Of a stretch of DNA of 64,000 bases, positions 9,510 to 18,316 are shown piece after piece. The position numbers and the translations under genes were made by a program. How positions within the stretch are numbered: the first letter of the stretch is position 1; each line of letters starts with the position of its first letter. The notes beneath the pieces were generated by a model. It saw nothing but the letters and a program-made list of their open reading frames with translations. It was not told the origin of the DNA and did no database searches. Where the stretch lies: positions 496,001 through 560,000 of the forward strand of contig NZ_RBZM01000005.1 of assembly GCF_003628305.1 (NCBI RefSeq), given 5' to 3'. The stretch comes from Cohnella endophytica (GTDB lineage Bacteria > Bacillota > Bacilli > Paenibacillales > Paenibacillaceae).

Positions 9510-10535
9510 TTAGGCTAACGAAACAGTCCGAAGCGACGATTCCCGGACGACGAGACGATGCGGAATAATCTGGCGGGCCGTGATCTCTTCTTGTTGAATC
9601 ATGCGCAGAACCATCTGAGAAGCGGTATAACCTAGCTGGTAGGTGCCGACGTCGACGCTGGAGATCGGCGGCATCGTGAGCTCCGACAGGGCGATGTTAT
9701 TAAAACTTACGATCGCCACGTCCTGCGGAATGCGGTAGCCAAGCTCGGCAAGTCCCTTCAGAACGCCGAACGCGACAACATCGTCGATGACGATGAGCGC
9801 GGTCGGAGGCTCCGGTTGCGTCATGATGGAGGCCATCGCGCGATAGCCGCTCTCGAGCAGGAATTCGCCTTCGACGACCCAACTCTGCTTGAAAGGCAAG
9901 CCCGCTTCCGCCATCGCTTTGTAATACCCGTTCATGCGGTCTTGCGTCATGGCCAGCTTTGTAGGACCGCTAACGAAACCGATTCTCTTCTGGCCTTGGG
10001 CGATCAAATGCTTCGTCGCATCGTAGGCGGCTTGCACGTTATCGTTATCCACGGAAGGCACGTCCTCGTAATCGAGACTGCGACCGATAAGCGCGAACGG
10101 AAACTTTTCCTTACGAAGGAACGTAATGATCGGATCGGAAGAACGCGAATAGAGGAGAAGAAGTCCGTCGATACGTCCGCCGCGGACTAGCCGCGTCACC
10201 GTTTCTAGTTCTTCCTGTTCGTTGCTGCCGCCTGCCATTAAGAGATCATAGCCTGCTCTTGTCAATTGTGCGAGCACGCCTCTAATGAGTTCGTAGAAGA
10301 AGAAGTTCAGAAGCAGCTCTTCCGCGGGCTTAGGCAAGATGACCGCGATCGTTCGGGTCGTTCTGGAGACGAGACTTTTCGCCATCAGGTTCGGATGATA
10401 GCCGAGCTCCTCCATGATCGCTTTTACTTTCCTGCTTGTTTCTGCGCTAATTCTAGGGTGCTCCGCAATGACTCTGGAAACCGTGGAAGCGGATACACCG
10501 GCTTTTTTGGCTACGTCTTTAATTGTAACGGTCAT
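9510..10535 (-). CDS. LacI-family transcriptional regulator (MdxR-like)
   Basis: 341-aa repressor with an N-terminal helix-turn-helix (residues 4-24: 'IKDVAKKAGVSASTVSRVI') and a periplasmic-binding-protein-like sensor domain. Divergent from mdxEFG, as yvdE/mdxR is upstream of the mdx genes in B. subtilis, so maltodextrin control of the neighbouring transporter is the likely role (inference from context). CAAACG-type operator-like sites lie in the shared intergenic region, including one at 10621-10636 close to its own start, suggesting autoregulation. Confidence 0.88.
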   Translation of the reverse strand: MTVTIKDVAKKAGVSASTVSRVIAEHPRISAETSRKVKAIMEELGYHPNLMAKSLVSRTTRTIAVILPKPAEELLLNFFFYELIRGVLAQLTRAGYDLLMAGGSNEQEELETVTRLVRGGRIDGLLLLYSRSSDPIITFLRKEKFPFALIGRSLDYEDVPSVDNDNVQAAYDATKHLIAQGQKRIGFVSGPTKLAMTQDRMNGYYKAMAEAGLPFKQSWVVEGEFLLESGYRAMASIMTQPEPPTALIVIDDVVAFGVLKGLAELGYRIPQDVAIVSFNNIALSELTMPPISSVDVGTYQLGYTASQMVLRMIQQEEITARQIIPHRLVVRESSLRTVSLA

Positions 10536-10620
10536 CTTAAATCTCTTCCTTTATGAATCATAATGATTTCATTGTATCCGAATTCGACGAGCTTGTACTT
10601 AGAATTTGCATAAATAATGG

Positions 10621-10636
10621 ATGCAAACGTTGCGCA
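10621..10636. promoter_or_regulatory. LacI-type operator-like site near the regulator gene
   Basis: ATGCAAACGTTGCGCA contains a near-palindromic GCAAACGTTGC core, the form expected for LacI-family operators. It lies 86 bp before the start of the divergent regulator gene. Confidence 0.5.
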
Positions 10637-10722
10637 ATTGCGTGGTTTCATTGTGCCACACATGGCACACCATCACAAGTTGAGTAAGGATTAGATATCG
10701 AGAGAATTATAGAGGATGTAGG

Positions 10723-10753
10723 TTGTTTTATTTGAAATTTGGAGTTATATAAT
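10723..10753 (+). promoter_or_regulatory. Candidate SigA promoter for mdxEFG
   Basis: TTGTTT (10723-10728), a 19-base spacer and a perfect TATAAT (10748-10753). The operator-like GCAAACGATTTAC at 10758-10770 would sit on the start site. The leader would be about 230 bases. The long spacer makes this tentative; TTGCAC at 10891 is an alternative -35. Confidence 0.4.
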
Positions 10754-10757
10754 CTGT

Positions 10758-10770
10758 GCAAACGATTTAC
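10758..10770. promoter_or_regulatory. Operator-like half-conserved site at the mdxE promoter
   Basis: GCAAACGATTTAC keeps the GCAAACG half of the LacI-type motif found at 10621 and 10881 and overlaps the expected transcription start. Confidence 0.4.
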
Positions 10771-10804
10771 TTTTCTCGGAAATCGATTATCATAAAGTTA
10801 TCTT

Positions 10805-10819
10805 CAAAAGCGCTTACAT
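10805..10819. promoter_or_regulatory. cre-like site (CcpA) in the mdxE leader
   Basis: Read on the minus strand, ATGTAAGCGCTTTTG matches the first 13 positions of the cre consensus WTGNAANCGNWNNCW. It suits catabolite repression of a maltodextrin operon. Confidence 0.5.
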
Positions 10820-10880
10820 TCTTCGAAAGATCTAGTTATTGCCGGGATACAGCCAGAAACGACCGGTTGTACGAAGTTTT

Positions 10881-10896
10881 GTACAAACGTTTGCAC
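10881..10896. promoter_or_regulatory. Palindromic LacI-type operator upstream of mdxE
   Basis: GTACAAACGTTTGCAC holds the perfect palindrome CAAACGTTTG (10884-10893), the best operator candidate in the region, about 100 bp before mdxE. Confidence 0.6.
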
Positions 10897-10989
10897 AACC
10901 TTGGCGAGTATCGATAGGAATCGGCAAACATTGCGGCACTAGGAGAGAGCGCTAACATTATTGATTCTAGAGAGGGGTTCTTCAGTTTT

Positions 10990-12294
10990 ATGAACAAATC
11001 GAAAGCTTTGCTCATGTCCCTTGCCTTTACGACGGTATTCGCTCTAACGGCATGCGGTAGTAAAAACAACAACGAAGCGTCATCTTCCCAAAGCGCGAGC
11101 GCGCCTGCGGCTACGGAAAGCGCAAGCGAATCCGCCGAAGCTCCCGCAGACGATCTGAAAGCCGAAGACGGAGCAACTCTAGTCGTATGGGAATCCAAAG
11201 AATTCCGCGAGAATATGGATAAAGTCGCGAAGGCTTTCACCGAACAGTACAACATTCCGGTAAAAGTCGAAGAAGTCAACGAGCCCGATCAAGTCAACAA
11301 GCTAATCAACGACGGTCCTGCCGGCGTCGGAGCGGACGTCGTGATCTTCCCCCACGATAACTTGGGCAAAGCGGTTTCCGCAGGTCTCTTGCTCGAGAAC
11401 GATTACTTCCAAGACGTGACGACTTCGGAGAACTCCGAAGCTTCCGTCAAAGCATTCACTTTCCAAGACGTGCTGTACGGTTATCCGCGTTCCGTAGAGA
11501 CGTACGCGCTCTTCTATAACAAAAAATTAATTCCCGAGCCGCCTAAATCTTACGACGAAGTGATCGAGTTCGCGAAAACCTTCAATAAAAACGGACAGTA
11601 CGCCATGATGTGGGAAATCACGAACTTCTACTACGCGTACCAATTCCTTGCTACGCCGGGCGGTTACGTCTTTGGCAAGAACGGTTCCGACGCGAACGAT
11701 ATCGGCTTGAACAACGAAGGCGCGATCAAAGGTGCTCAAATGTTCCAAAAGCTGAAATCGATTCTTCCAATGAAAGCGGCGGATGCTACTTTCGACGTGA
11801 AAAAAGGATTGTTCACAAGCGGCAAGCTCGCGCTGGACATCAACGGTCCGTGGGCGATCGCCGATCTGAAAAAAGAAGGTATCGACTTCGGAATCGCTCC
11901 GTTACCAACGATCGATGGCAAAGCGAACGTATCGTTCTCCGGCGTTAAAGGCTTCGCGGTTAGCTCGTTCACGAAATATCCGAACGCAGCCAAATTGTTC
12001 GCGCGTTTCGCATCGACGAAAGAAAACCAATTGTTGTACTACTCGGAACTCGGATTCTTGCCTTCGAACAACGAAGCAGCCGCAGATCCTGCAGTAACTG
12101 CGGATCCGCTCGTAGTGGGCATTCTCGAGCAATTCAAGAACTCCTACCCGATGCCGGCCATCCCGGAAATGGGCAACGTATGGGGTGCGGGTCAAGCGGC
12201 ACTGACGGACATCTGGGATAATAACAAAGATCCGAAAGAGGCACTCGACAACGCAGTGAAACAAATTCAAGAAGCCAACGCGGCTACGAAATAA
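10990..12294 (+). CDS. mdxE: Maltodextrin-binding lipoprotein MdxE/MalE
   Basis: 434-aa extracellular binding protein of a maltose/maltodextrin importer. It has a lipoprotein signal ending in 'FALTAC' with the acylated cysteine near residue 22, then a low-complexity Ser/Ala/Glu linker to about residue 55. The mature domain begins with the MalE-like 'LVVWESKEFRENMDKV' and later contains 'ALDINGPWAIADLKK'. It is the first gene of an operon with mdxF and mdxG. A hairpin with a T-tract follows the stop, probably giving more binding protein than permease. Confidence 0.93.
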   Translation: MNKSKALLMSLAFTTVFALTACGSKNNNEASSSQSASAPAATESASESAEAPADDLKAEDGATLVVWESKEFRENMDKVAKAFTEQYNIPVKVEEVNEPDQVNKLINDGPAGVGADVVIFPHDNLGKAVSAGLLLENDYFQDVTTSENSEASVKAFTFQDVLYGYPRSVETYALFYNKKLIPEPPKSYDEVIEFAKTFNKNGQYAMMWEITNFYYAYQFLATPGGYVFGKNGSDANDIGLNNEGAIKGAQMFQKLKSILPMKAADATFDVKKGLFTSGKLALDINGPWAIADLKKEGIDFGIAPLPTIDGKANVSFSGVKGFAVSSFTKYPNAAKLFARFASTKENQLLYYSELGFLPSNNEAAADPAVTADPLVVGILEQFKNSYPMPAIPEMGNVWGAGQAALTDIWDNNKDPKEALDNAVKQIQEANAATK

Positions 12295-12309
12295 TTTATC
12301 GAGTCTACG

Positions 12310-12350
12310 GATCACCCGTCCATGCGGGCGGGTGATCTCTTTATTTTTTT
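12310..12350 (+). terminator. Terminator or attenuator between mdxE and mdxF
   Basis: GATCACCCG...CGGGTGATC followed by TCTTTATTTTTTT. It lies within the operon, so it probably gives partial termination. Confidence 0.75.
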
Positions 12351-12373
12351 CTGCGGAAGGGGGAGAACGGTAG

Positions 12374-13687
12374 ATGCGTGGAATGAGTCTGAAGGCTTCC
12401 GCTTTGTCGCTCGTTGCTCCAGGACTTGGGCAAATCTATAATCGACAACTGATCAAGGGGCTCGTGTTCCTAGCGATCAATGCTCTCGGATTATGGTATT
12501 TTATCAATCATTTGTACCGTGCCGTATGGGGAATCGTAACGCTCGGGGAGAAAGCCCAAACTCGCGTTAAAGTAGGCAAAGTGTATCAGGTCGTACAAGG
12601 CGATCATTCGATCAAACTGCTGGTCGAAGGATTGATCATTCTCCTCGTATTCGCGATCTTCGTTTTATTTTACGTTCAAACGATACGCGATGCCTCCCGC
12701 GTTGCAAAGCTGCGCGAAGTAGGCGGGAAAGTCCCGAAGTTCGGACAGACCGCGAAATCGCTGTTCGACCGGAATTTCCACGTGTCGATGCTGACTTTGC
12801 CGACGCTAGGAGTCTTGTTCCTGACCGTCATGCCGATTATTTTCGGCATCATGATCGCGTTCACGAACTATTCGGCACCGACTCACATTCCTCCCAAGAC
12901 GTTAGTCGACTGGGTCGGATTCAAAACCTTTAGCGATCTTCTTACGTTCAAAACTTGGAGCTATACGTTCTGGAATGTCTTACTGTGGACGATCGAGTGG
13001 GCGGTCATGGCTACCGCTACGACTTATTTCGGGGGCATGCTCGTCGCGATGCTTATTCAACAGCCGGGCATCCGATTCAAGAAAATGTGGAGAATGATCT
13101 TCATCATTCCGTACGCCATTCCGCAACTGTGTTCTGCCTTGATCATGAATAACTTGTTCAATGGAGAGTTCGGACCGATCAATCAATACCTAGCGTTCTT
13201 CGGAATCGACAAGATCGGATGGTTGTCCGATCCTCGGTGGGCGAAGTTCACGGTCGTACTGATCAATTCGTGGTTCGGGATTCCGGTCACGATGGTGCTG
13301 ATGCTCGGCGTACTGACGACGATTCCGCGCGACTTGTACGAGGCCGCGGACGTTGACGGGGCTTCTGCGATTCAGAAGTTCTGGAAAATCACGATGCCGC
13401 GGGTGTTATTCGTAACCGCGCCGGTGCTCATTACCCAATTCGCCGGGAACATCAATAACTTCAATGCCATTTTCCTGCTAACCGGCGGCGGACCGGCGAA
13501 CGGCAAGTATCAATTCGCTGGCCATACCGATTTGCTTGTGACTTGGCTCTTTGGCCTGACCTACAATAACAATAAATACAATTTCGCCGCGGCGATCGGA
13601 ATAATTATATTCGTCATTATCGCGACGATCTCGATCTTAACCTATCGCCAGACAAAATCGTTCAAAGAGGAGGACATGGTGCAATGA
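12374..13687 (+). CDS. mdxF: Maltodextrin ABC transporter permease MdxF/MalF
   Basis: 437-aa membrane subunit. An N-terminal part (residues 1-100) has its own hydrophobic hairpin ('ALSLVAPGLGQIYNRQLIKG'), then the core permease follows with six or so segments. The EAA loop 'EAADVDGASAIQKFWKITMP' lies near residue 323. The ribosome binding site AAGGGGGAG is nine bases before the ATG. It overlaps mdxG by four bases, ATGA. Confidence 0.93.
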   Translation: MRGMSLKASALSLVAPGLGQIYNRQLIKGLVFLAINALGLWYFINHLYRAVWGIVTLGEKAQTRVKVGKVYQVVQGDHSIKLLVEGLIILLVFAIFVLFYVQTIRDASRVAKLREVGGKVPKFGQTAKSLFDRNFHVSMLTLPTLGVLFLTVMPIIFGIMIAFTNYSAPTHIPPKTLVDWVGFKTFSDLLTFKTWSYTFWNVLLWTIEWAVMATATTYFGGMLVAMLIQQPGIRFKKMWRMIFIIPYAIPQLCSALIMNNLFNGEFGPINQYLAFFGIDKIGWLSDPRWAKFTVVLINSWFGIPVTMVLMLGVLTTIPRDLYEAADVDGASAIQKFWKITMPRVLFVTAPVLITQFAGNINNFNAIFLLTGGGPANGKYQFAGHTDLLVTWLFGLTYNNNKYNFAAAIGIIIFVIIATISILTYRQTKSFKEEDMVQ

Positions 13688-14523
13688 GGAATTCGAGAAC
13701 CCGAATCAAGCTATTCGTCAGCTATGTCCTTCTCGTCGTTATTTCGATCATTTGTCTATACCCGGCGGTATGGATCGTCGTATCCGCGTTCCGTCCGGGA
13801 GGGTCGATCTACAGCCCGCATTTCCTTCCGGAACGATTCACGACGGAACACTTCAGCGCGCTGTTTAACGACAAAAGCTTCGTGTTCGGACGTTGGTATC
13901 GGAATACGTTGAAGATCGCCATTTATAGCACGATTTTCGGTACGCTGGGAACGACGATGGTTGCTTACGTATTGTCTAGATTCCGCTTCAAAGCGCGTCG
14001 TACGGCGCTATCGACGATTTTAGTGCTTACCATGTTTCCTAACTTCATGTCTCTTGTCGCGGTATTCCTGCTCTTCTACCAATTTAACTTGCTGGATACG
14101 CATACCGCTCTTATTCTCGTTTATTCCTGCGGCGCTCCCATCGGGGGCACGTTTATCGTAAAAGGTTTCTTCGATACGATTCCGCGGAGCTTGGAAGAGT
14201 CCGCGCACATCGACGGAGCGAGCCATATGACCGTATTTACGCGGATTATGCTGCCGTTGTGCAAGCCGATTCTCATCTACACTTCGCTAATGATCTTTAC
14301 CGGCGCGTGGGTCGACTTCGTATTGGCCAGATTTCTGCTTCGCTCGCGCGAGCAATGGACGGTCGCGGTCGGTTTGTGGGATCTCGCCACGAACTTCCGG
14401 ACGGCGAACTTCACGATGTTCGCGGCAGGTTGCGTTCTTGTTGCCTTGCCGATTACGATCCTATTCATGATGATGCAACGTTTCATCGTGGAAGGACTGA
14501 CTTCGGGAGCGAATAAAGGATGA
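13684..14523 (+). CDS. mdxG: Maltodextrin ABC transporter permease MdxG/MalG
   Basis: 279-aa MalG-type subunit with an N-terminal membrane helix and an EAA loop 'EESAHIDGASHMTVFTRIML' near residue 175. The start overlaps the mdxF stop and the stop overlaps the next gene's start (ATGA in both cases), indicating translational coupling through mdxF, mdxG and the amylase gene. No ATPase gene is linked. Confidence 0.93.
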   Translation: MRNSRTRIKLFVSYVLLVVISIICLYPAVWIVVSAFRPGGSIYSPHFLPERFTTEHFSALFNDKSFVFGRWYRNTLKIAIYSTIFGTLGTTMVAYVLSRFRFKARRTALSTILVLTMFPNFMSLVAVFLLFYQFNLLDTHTALILVYSCGAPIGGTFIVKGFFDTIPRSLEESAHIDGASHMTVFTRIMLPLCKPILIYTSLMIFTGAWVDFVLARFLLRSREQWTVAVGLWDLATNFRTANFTMFAAGCVLVALPITILFMMMQRFIVEGLTSGANKG

Positions 14524-16209
14524 CGGTATACGCGAAGACGCGCTCCCGTAAGGTTTGCCTGCTATTAGCCTCGGTTGCGGCGCTTGGGATGTTGCTCGTC
14601 GGTTGCGATAACGGCGGCAACGGTCAGAATGCGGATTCTTCGAATCCAACAATGCCTTCCGCAACAGCATCTCAACAGGTGTCGAAGCCGGAAACGGGCA
14701 TCGTCCAGGCATCGGGGCCGAGCAACGCGTATTACGAGATTTTCGTCAGATCGTTCGCGGATTCGGACGGCGACGGTATCGGAGATCTGAACGGCGTGAC
14801 GTCGAAGCTCGATTACCTAAAGAAACTAGGCGTGGACGGGATCTGGCTGATGCCGATTCAACCGTCCCCGAGCTATCACGGTTACGACGTTACAGATTAT
14901 TACGGAATCAACGCCGACTATGGTACGCCGGATGATTTCAAACGACTGGTCGAGGAAGCCCACAAGCGGGGCATAGCCATCCTCATGGATCTGGTCGTGA
15001 ATCATACGAGCGTAGAGCACCCATGGTTCGTCGATTCCGCGAAAGGCAAAAAAAGCAAATACCGCGATTGGTACACTTGGGCCAGCGCGCGCGAAGGCGG
15101 AGCGTCGCCTTCCGACGGAGCTACGGGCTCGAATCCTTGGCATTCCCGGGGCGAAGACCAATATCTCGGCGTTTTCTGGGAAGGGATGCCGGATTTGAAT
15201 TTCGACAATCCGGAAGTTCGCAAGGAATTGAGTTCGCAAGGAATTGATCGCGATCGGCCAATATTGGTTGAAGCAAGGCGTGGACGGATTTCGTCTGGAC
15301 GCGGCTAAGCACATCTACGGAGATTTCGGTTCGACCATTAACTCGCCCGCGATCAAAGCCAAGAACGTCGCTTGGTGGCAGGAATTCCGCCAAGGGCTGA
15401 ACGAGGTTAACCCGGACGCCTATTTAGTCGGCGAAGTATGGGACTCGGCGGCGGTCGTCGCTCCTTATCTTAACGAGGCATTGAGCTCCGCTTTCAATTT
15501 CGATCTGGCAAAGCAATTGCTAGGTTCGGCGGATACGGAGAACTCGCAAGATATCGGGTTTACGTTATCCCGAATTCATGATCTGTTCTCCAGATCGTCC
15601 GCTGGCAAGTTCATGGATGCACCGTTCTTGTCTAATCACGATCAACCCCGGACGATGACTGCGCTGAACGGCAACGAGAATCATGCGCGCATGGCCGCAG
15701 CCATGTTGCTTACCTTGCCGGGAAGACCTTTTATCTACTATGGCGAAGAGCTTGGCATGACAGGTACGAAACCGGACGAACGCATTCGTGAACCGTTCCC
15801 ATGGAAGATCAAGCCGGGTTCGCCCGAGGAGACGACTTGGGAAGCTTCCCAGTATCGCGGCGACGGCACGGTGTCGGTAGAAGCGGAAGACGAGTCCCCC
15901 CGCTCGCTTCTGAATCTCTATCGCCAACTGCTGTCCTGGCGAGCTTCGGAGCCGGCATTGCGAAGCGGAACGATCGCTTCTTACGAAACAGGCAATTCCG
16001 CGATCGCATCCTACGTGCGTTCGGCTGACGGACTACAAGCGCTGGTCGTTCATAATCTGTCGAGCCGGTCGCAAACGGTTGAACTTCAAACGAGCGCAAC
16101 GCAGAAAACCTTTTTTACTAAGTTAAGCCTAGCAACGAACGACGGGGCCAGTCTGGATGGCTCGACATTGGAGCTACCGCCTTACACGACCGTCGTGTTG
16201 AAGCCTTAA
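14520..16209 (+). pseudogene. Lipoprotein alpha-amylase (GH13) split by a 16-bp duplication frameshift
   Basis: Reads as one extracellular GH13 alpha-amylase broken in the middle. The first frame (14520-15308) carries a lipoprotein signal ('ALGMLLVGC', cysteine near residue 29), the 'YYEIFVRSF' opening and 'DLVVNHTS'. The second frame (from 15244) carries all three catalytic positions: 'DGFRLDAAKH' (nucleophile Asp), 'LVGEVWDS' (acid/base Glu) and 'FLSNHDQPR' (Asp). An exact tandem copy of 16 bases at 15216-15247 shifts the frame; removing one copy restores a 557-aa protein. It is coupled to mdxG and would supply maltodextrins to MdxEFG. Recent inactivation, slipped-strand switching and sequencing error are all possible. 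Confidence 0.9.
15216..15247. repeat. 16-bp exact tandem duplication inside the amylase gene
   Basis: GTTCGCAAGGAATTGA occurs twice in direct succession (15216-15231 and 15232-15247). Sixteen is not a multiple of three, so the second copy breaks the frame. Confidence 0.97.
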
Positions 16210-16286
16210 ATGGAATTTTGAACCGATCCGAGTTGCCCGCTCCTGACCCCCCCTTCGGGAGAGAGGGAAACGTCGAAGAAACATTC

Positions 16287-16320
16287 AAGCCCGCCTTGGC
16301 AGCAGCCAGGCGGGCTTGTT
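16287..16320 (+). terminator. Terminator after the mdx/amylase operon
   Basis: AAGCCCGCCTTGGC pairs with GCCAGGCGGGCTT (one bulged base) around an AGCA loop, followed by GTTCGTT. Confidence 0.65.
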
Positions 16321-16328
16321 CGTTCGCC

Positions 16329-16380
16329 AAAAAAGCTGCCCCAAGATTCCGAGAACATCGCGGATTTGGAACAGCTTTCT
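16329..16380 (-). terminator. Terminator of the neopullulanase-type gene
   Basis: Read on the minus strand, AAAGCTG and CAGCTTT enclose an imperfect CCAAATCCG/CGGAATCTTGG stem and are followed by a run of six T. It lies just after the stop at 16391. Confidence 0.6.
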
Positions 16381-16390
16381 TTGCTTGAGG

Positions 16391-18142
16391 TTAGACGAGT
16401 TTAACGATCGCGTAACTAAGAGGAGGAAGCGACACGCGCAGTTTATGACCCTTCAGAGCGATATCGCCGTCGCCTAGTGCAATGATCGGCACGGAGGAAT
16501 CCTTCTCCGCCGGAACGGTCGCCGTAGCTTTGCGTTTGCCCGCGTTCAGGATGACGAGGAAACGCTCTCCTTCCGCTTCGCGGGCATAAGCCAGCAACTT
16601 ACTGCCGGGTTCGGCATATTGCAATTCGAACGTTCCGTCGCGGAGAGCGCGATGGTCGCGACGCAGCTTCACTAATGTCGCGAAGAAATCGAACAGTTCG
16701 CGATCCTGCTTGGACTCGTCCCATTCCATGCACTTCCGGCAGCCCGGATCCTGTCCGCCGGAGAGGCCGACTTCGTCGCCATAGTAGATGCACGGCGTTC
16801 CCGCAAGCGTAAACTGAATCGCCGTTGCCAGCTTCATCCGACGCTTGTCGCCTTTGCTGAGCGTGAGCAACCGGGGGGTATCATGGCTGCCGAGCAGGTT
16901 AAACGCGGCTTCGGTCGCTTGCTGCGGGTAAGCGGCGAGCAGATAGCCTGCCAAGTCCGCGAATTGCTTTCCGTCGCGCGTTCCCCTTACCGCGTAATCG
17001 AGCATCGCTTCCGTGAGCGGATAGTTCATGACCGCATCGAATTGGTCGCCGCCGAGCCAAGGCTGGGAATCGTGCCAGATTTCGCCGAGAATGTACGCAT
17101 CCGGATTCGCCTTCTTCACGACGTCGCGGAATTTTCTCCAGAACCGATGATCGACTTCGTTGGCGACGTCCAGGCGCCAGCCGTCGACTCCGATCTCTTC
17201 GATCCAGTAGCGGGCGACTTCGAGCAGATAGGCTTGAACTTCAGCGTTCTCCGTATTCAGCTTGGGCATATGCGGCTCGAAAGCGAACGCATCGTACGTA
17301 GGGATCCCGTCCTTGACTTCGATCGGGAAATCTTTCACGTGGAACCATTCCGAGTATTTGGAGGCCGCTCCTTTTTCCTTTACGTCGAGGAAAGGCGGGA
17401 AACGGTTGCCGCTATGATTGAACACGGCGTCCAGCAACACCTTGATCCCGCGAGCATGGCAGGCTTCCACAAGCTCCTTCATTTTCGCGTTCGTGCCGAA
17501 TTGGGGGTCGATCTTCAAATAATCGATCGTGTCGTATTTGTGGTTCGTTGGCGCTTCGAATAACGGGTTGAAGTAAATCGCGTTAATGCCGAGTTTCTCG
17601 ATATGGTCGAGGTTGTCGATAACCCCTTGCAGATCGCCGCCGAAGAAATTCGACGTCGTAGGTTCGCCGCCCCATGGCTCAGCGTTACCCGGATCGATAG
17701 AGGGATCGCCGTTCGCGAATCTCTCGGGGAAAATTTGATAAAATACCGCGTCCTTCACCCAAGCTGGAGGCGAGAACACGTCCGCCGGATTGAGGAACGG
17801 ATATTCGAAATACAAATAAATGTTGGCGGGCTCCTCGTCATGAAAGCCTTGCTCGTTCATCCAAATCGACTCTTTTCCGGACTGCAGCTTAAACCCGTAT
17901 TTGAGCCTGCGGAACGTCGGTTTGACCTCGGCTTGCCAGTAATCGAACAGTTCGTCGCTCGCGAATACTTTCATGGCAAGTTCTTGATGGCCGATGGCAT
18001 GCCAGTTGTATTTGTCGCCGAAGATGAGCATTATCCGATCGACGTCGTTTCGTTTCGTGCGAATGCGCACGTGAATCGTCTCGAGATCATAAGCATAAGA
18101 CCAATTGTTTTTCGGACGATGGTAGATCGCTTCTTTTAGCAT
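16391..18142 (-). CDS. Neopullulanase/maltogenic amylase-type glycoside hydrolase (GH13)
   Basis: 583-aa cytoplasmic enzyme expected to split imported maltodextrins, cyclodextrins or pullulan. An N-terminal CBM34-like beta domain (residues 1-120, starting 'MLKEAIYHRPKNNWSYAYD') precedes the GH13 barrel. The three catalytic positions are 'DGWRLDVANEVD' (Asp), 'ILGEIWHDS' (Glu) and 'LLGSHDTPR' (Asp), all intact. The start at 18142 is chosen because AAAGGAGATC lies four bases before the ATG; the open frame up to 18250 runs through the leader terminator. It corresponds in position to the amylase (yvdF) of the B. subtilis mdx region but is transcribed towards the mdx operon. Confidence 0.93.
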   Translation of the reverse strand: MLKEAIYHRPKNNWSYAYDLETIHVRIRTKRNDVDRIMLIFGDKYNWHAIGHQELAMKVFASDELFDYWQAEVKPTFRRLKYGFKLQSGKESIWMNEQGFHDEEPANIYLYFEYPFLNPADVFSPPAWVKDAVFYQIFPERFANGDPSIDPGNAEPWGGEPTTSNFFGGDLQGVIDNLDHIEKLGINAIYFNPLFEAPTNHKYDTIDYLKIDPQFGTNAKMKELVEACHARGIKVLLDAVFNHSGNRFPPFLDVKEKGAASKYSEWFHVKDFPIEVKDGIPTYDAFAFEPHMPKLNTENAEVQAYLLEVARYWIEEIGVDGWRLDVANEVDHRFWRKFRDVVKKANPDAYILGEIWHDSQPWLGGDQFDAVMNYPLTEAMLDYAVRGTRDGKQFADLAGYLLAAYPQQATEAAFNLLGSHDTPRLLTLSKGDKRRMKLATAIQFTLAGTPCIYYGDEVGLSGGQDPGCRKCMEWDESKQDRELFDFFATLVKLRRDHRALRDGTFELQYAEPGSKLLAYAREAEGERFLVILNAGKRKATATVPAEKDSSVPIIALGDGDIALKGHKLRVSLPPLSYAIVKLV

Positions 18143-18192
18143 GGGAGATCTCCTTTGGGTGGGAAGTAGGCGCTTGTTTACCGCGTGATAAC

Positions 18193-18244
18193 GAAAAAAA
18201 AGGCGCAACCGGGGAACGAACGAGCGCTCCGAGGTTGTGCCTTT
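18193..18244 (-). terminator. Leader terminator/attenuator before the neopullulanase-type gene
   Basis: Read on the minus strand, AAAGGCACAACC and GGTTGCGCCTTT pair over 12 bp with one mismatch or wobble and are followed by eight T. It lies 50 bases before the ATG and downstream of a good promoter, so it sits in the gene's own leader. A GTTGCC upstream (about 18257) could compete for the first arm. Confidence 0.75.
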
Positions 18245-18286
18245 CGTCAATCGACGGGCAACAGGGCCTTCAAATTAAGTAATTCA

Positions 18287-18316
18287 ATTATACGATATAA
18301 TATGGGCAAATGGAAA
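18287..18316 (-). promoter_or_regulatory. Candidate SigA promoter for the neopullulanase-type gene
   Basis: On the minus strand TTTCCA, an 18-base spacer and a perfect TATAAT (plus coordinates 18311-18316 and 18287-18292). It would give a leader of roughly 140 bases including the terminator hairpin. Confidence 0.55.

Larger units (their letters stand above)
10536..10989. other. Regulatory intergenic region between the LacI-type gene and mdxE
   Basis: 454 bp with no gene. It holds three CAAACG-type operator-like sites, a cre-like site, a TATAAT promoter candidate and a dyad GTGCCA-CACA-TGGCAC (10653-10668) of unknown meaning. The rest is AT-rich leader sequence. Confidence 0.7.

Noticed and set aside
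16883..17563. 226-aa plus-strand frame inside the neopullulanase-type gene
   Set aside because: Antisense shadow of a gene whose catalytic motifs are all intact.
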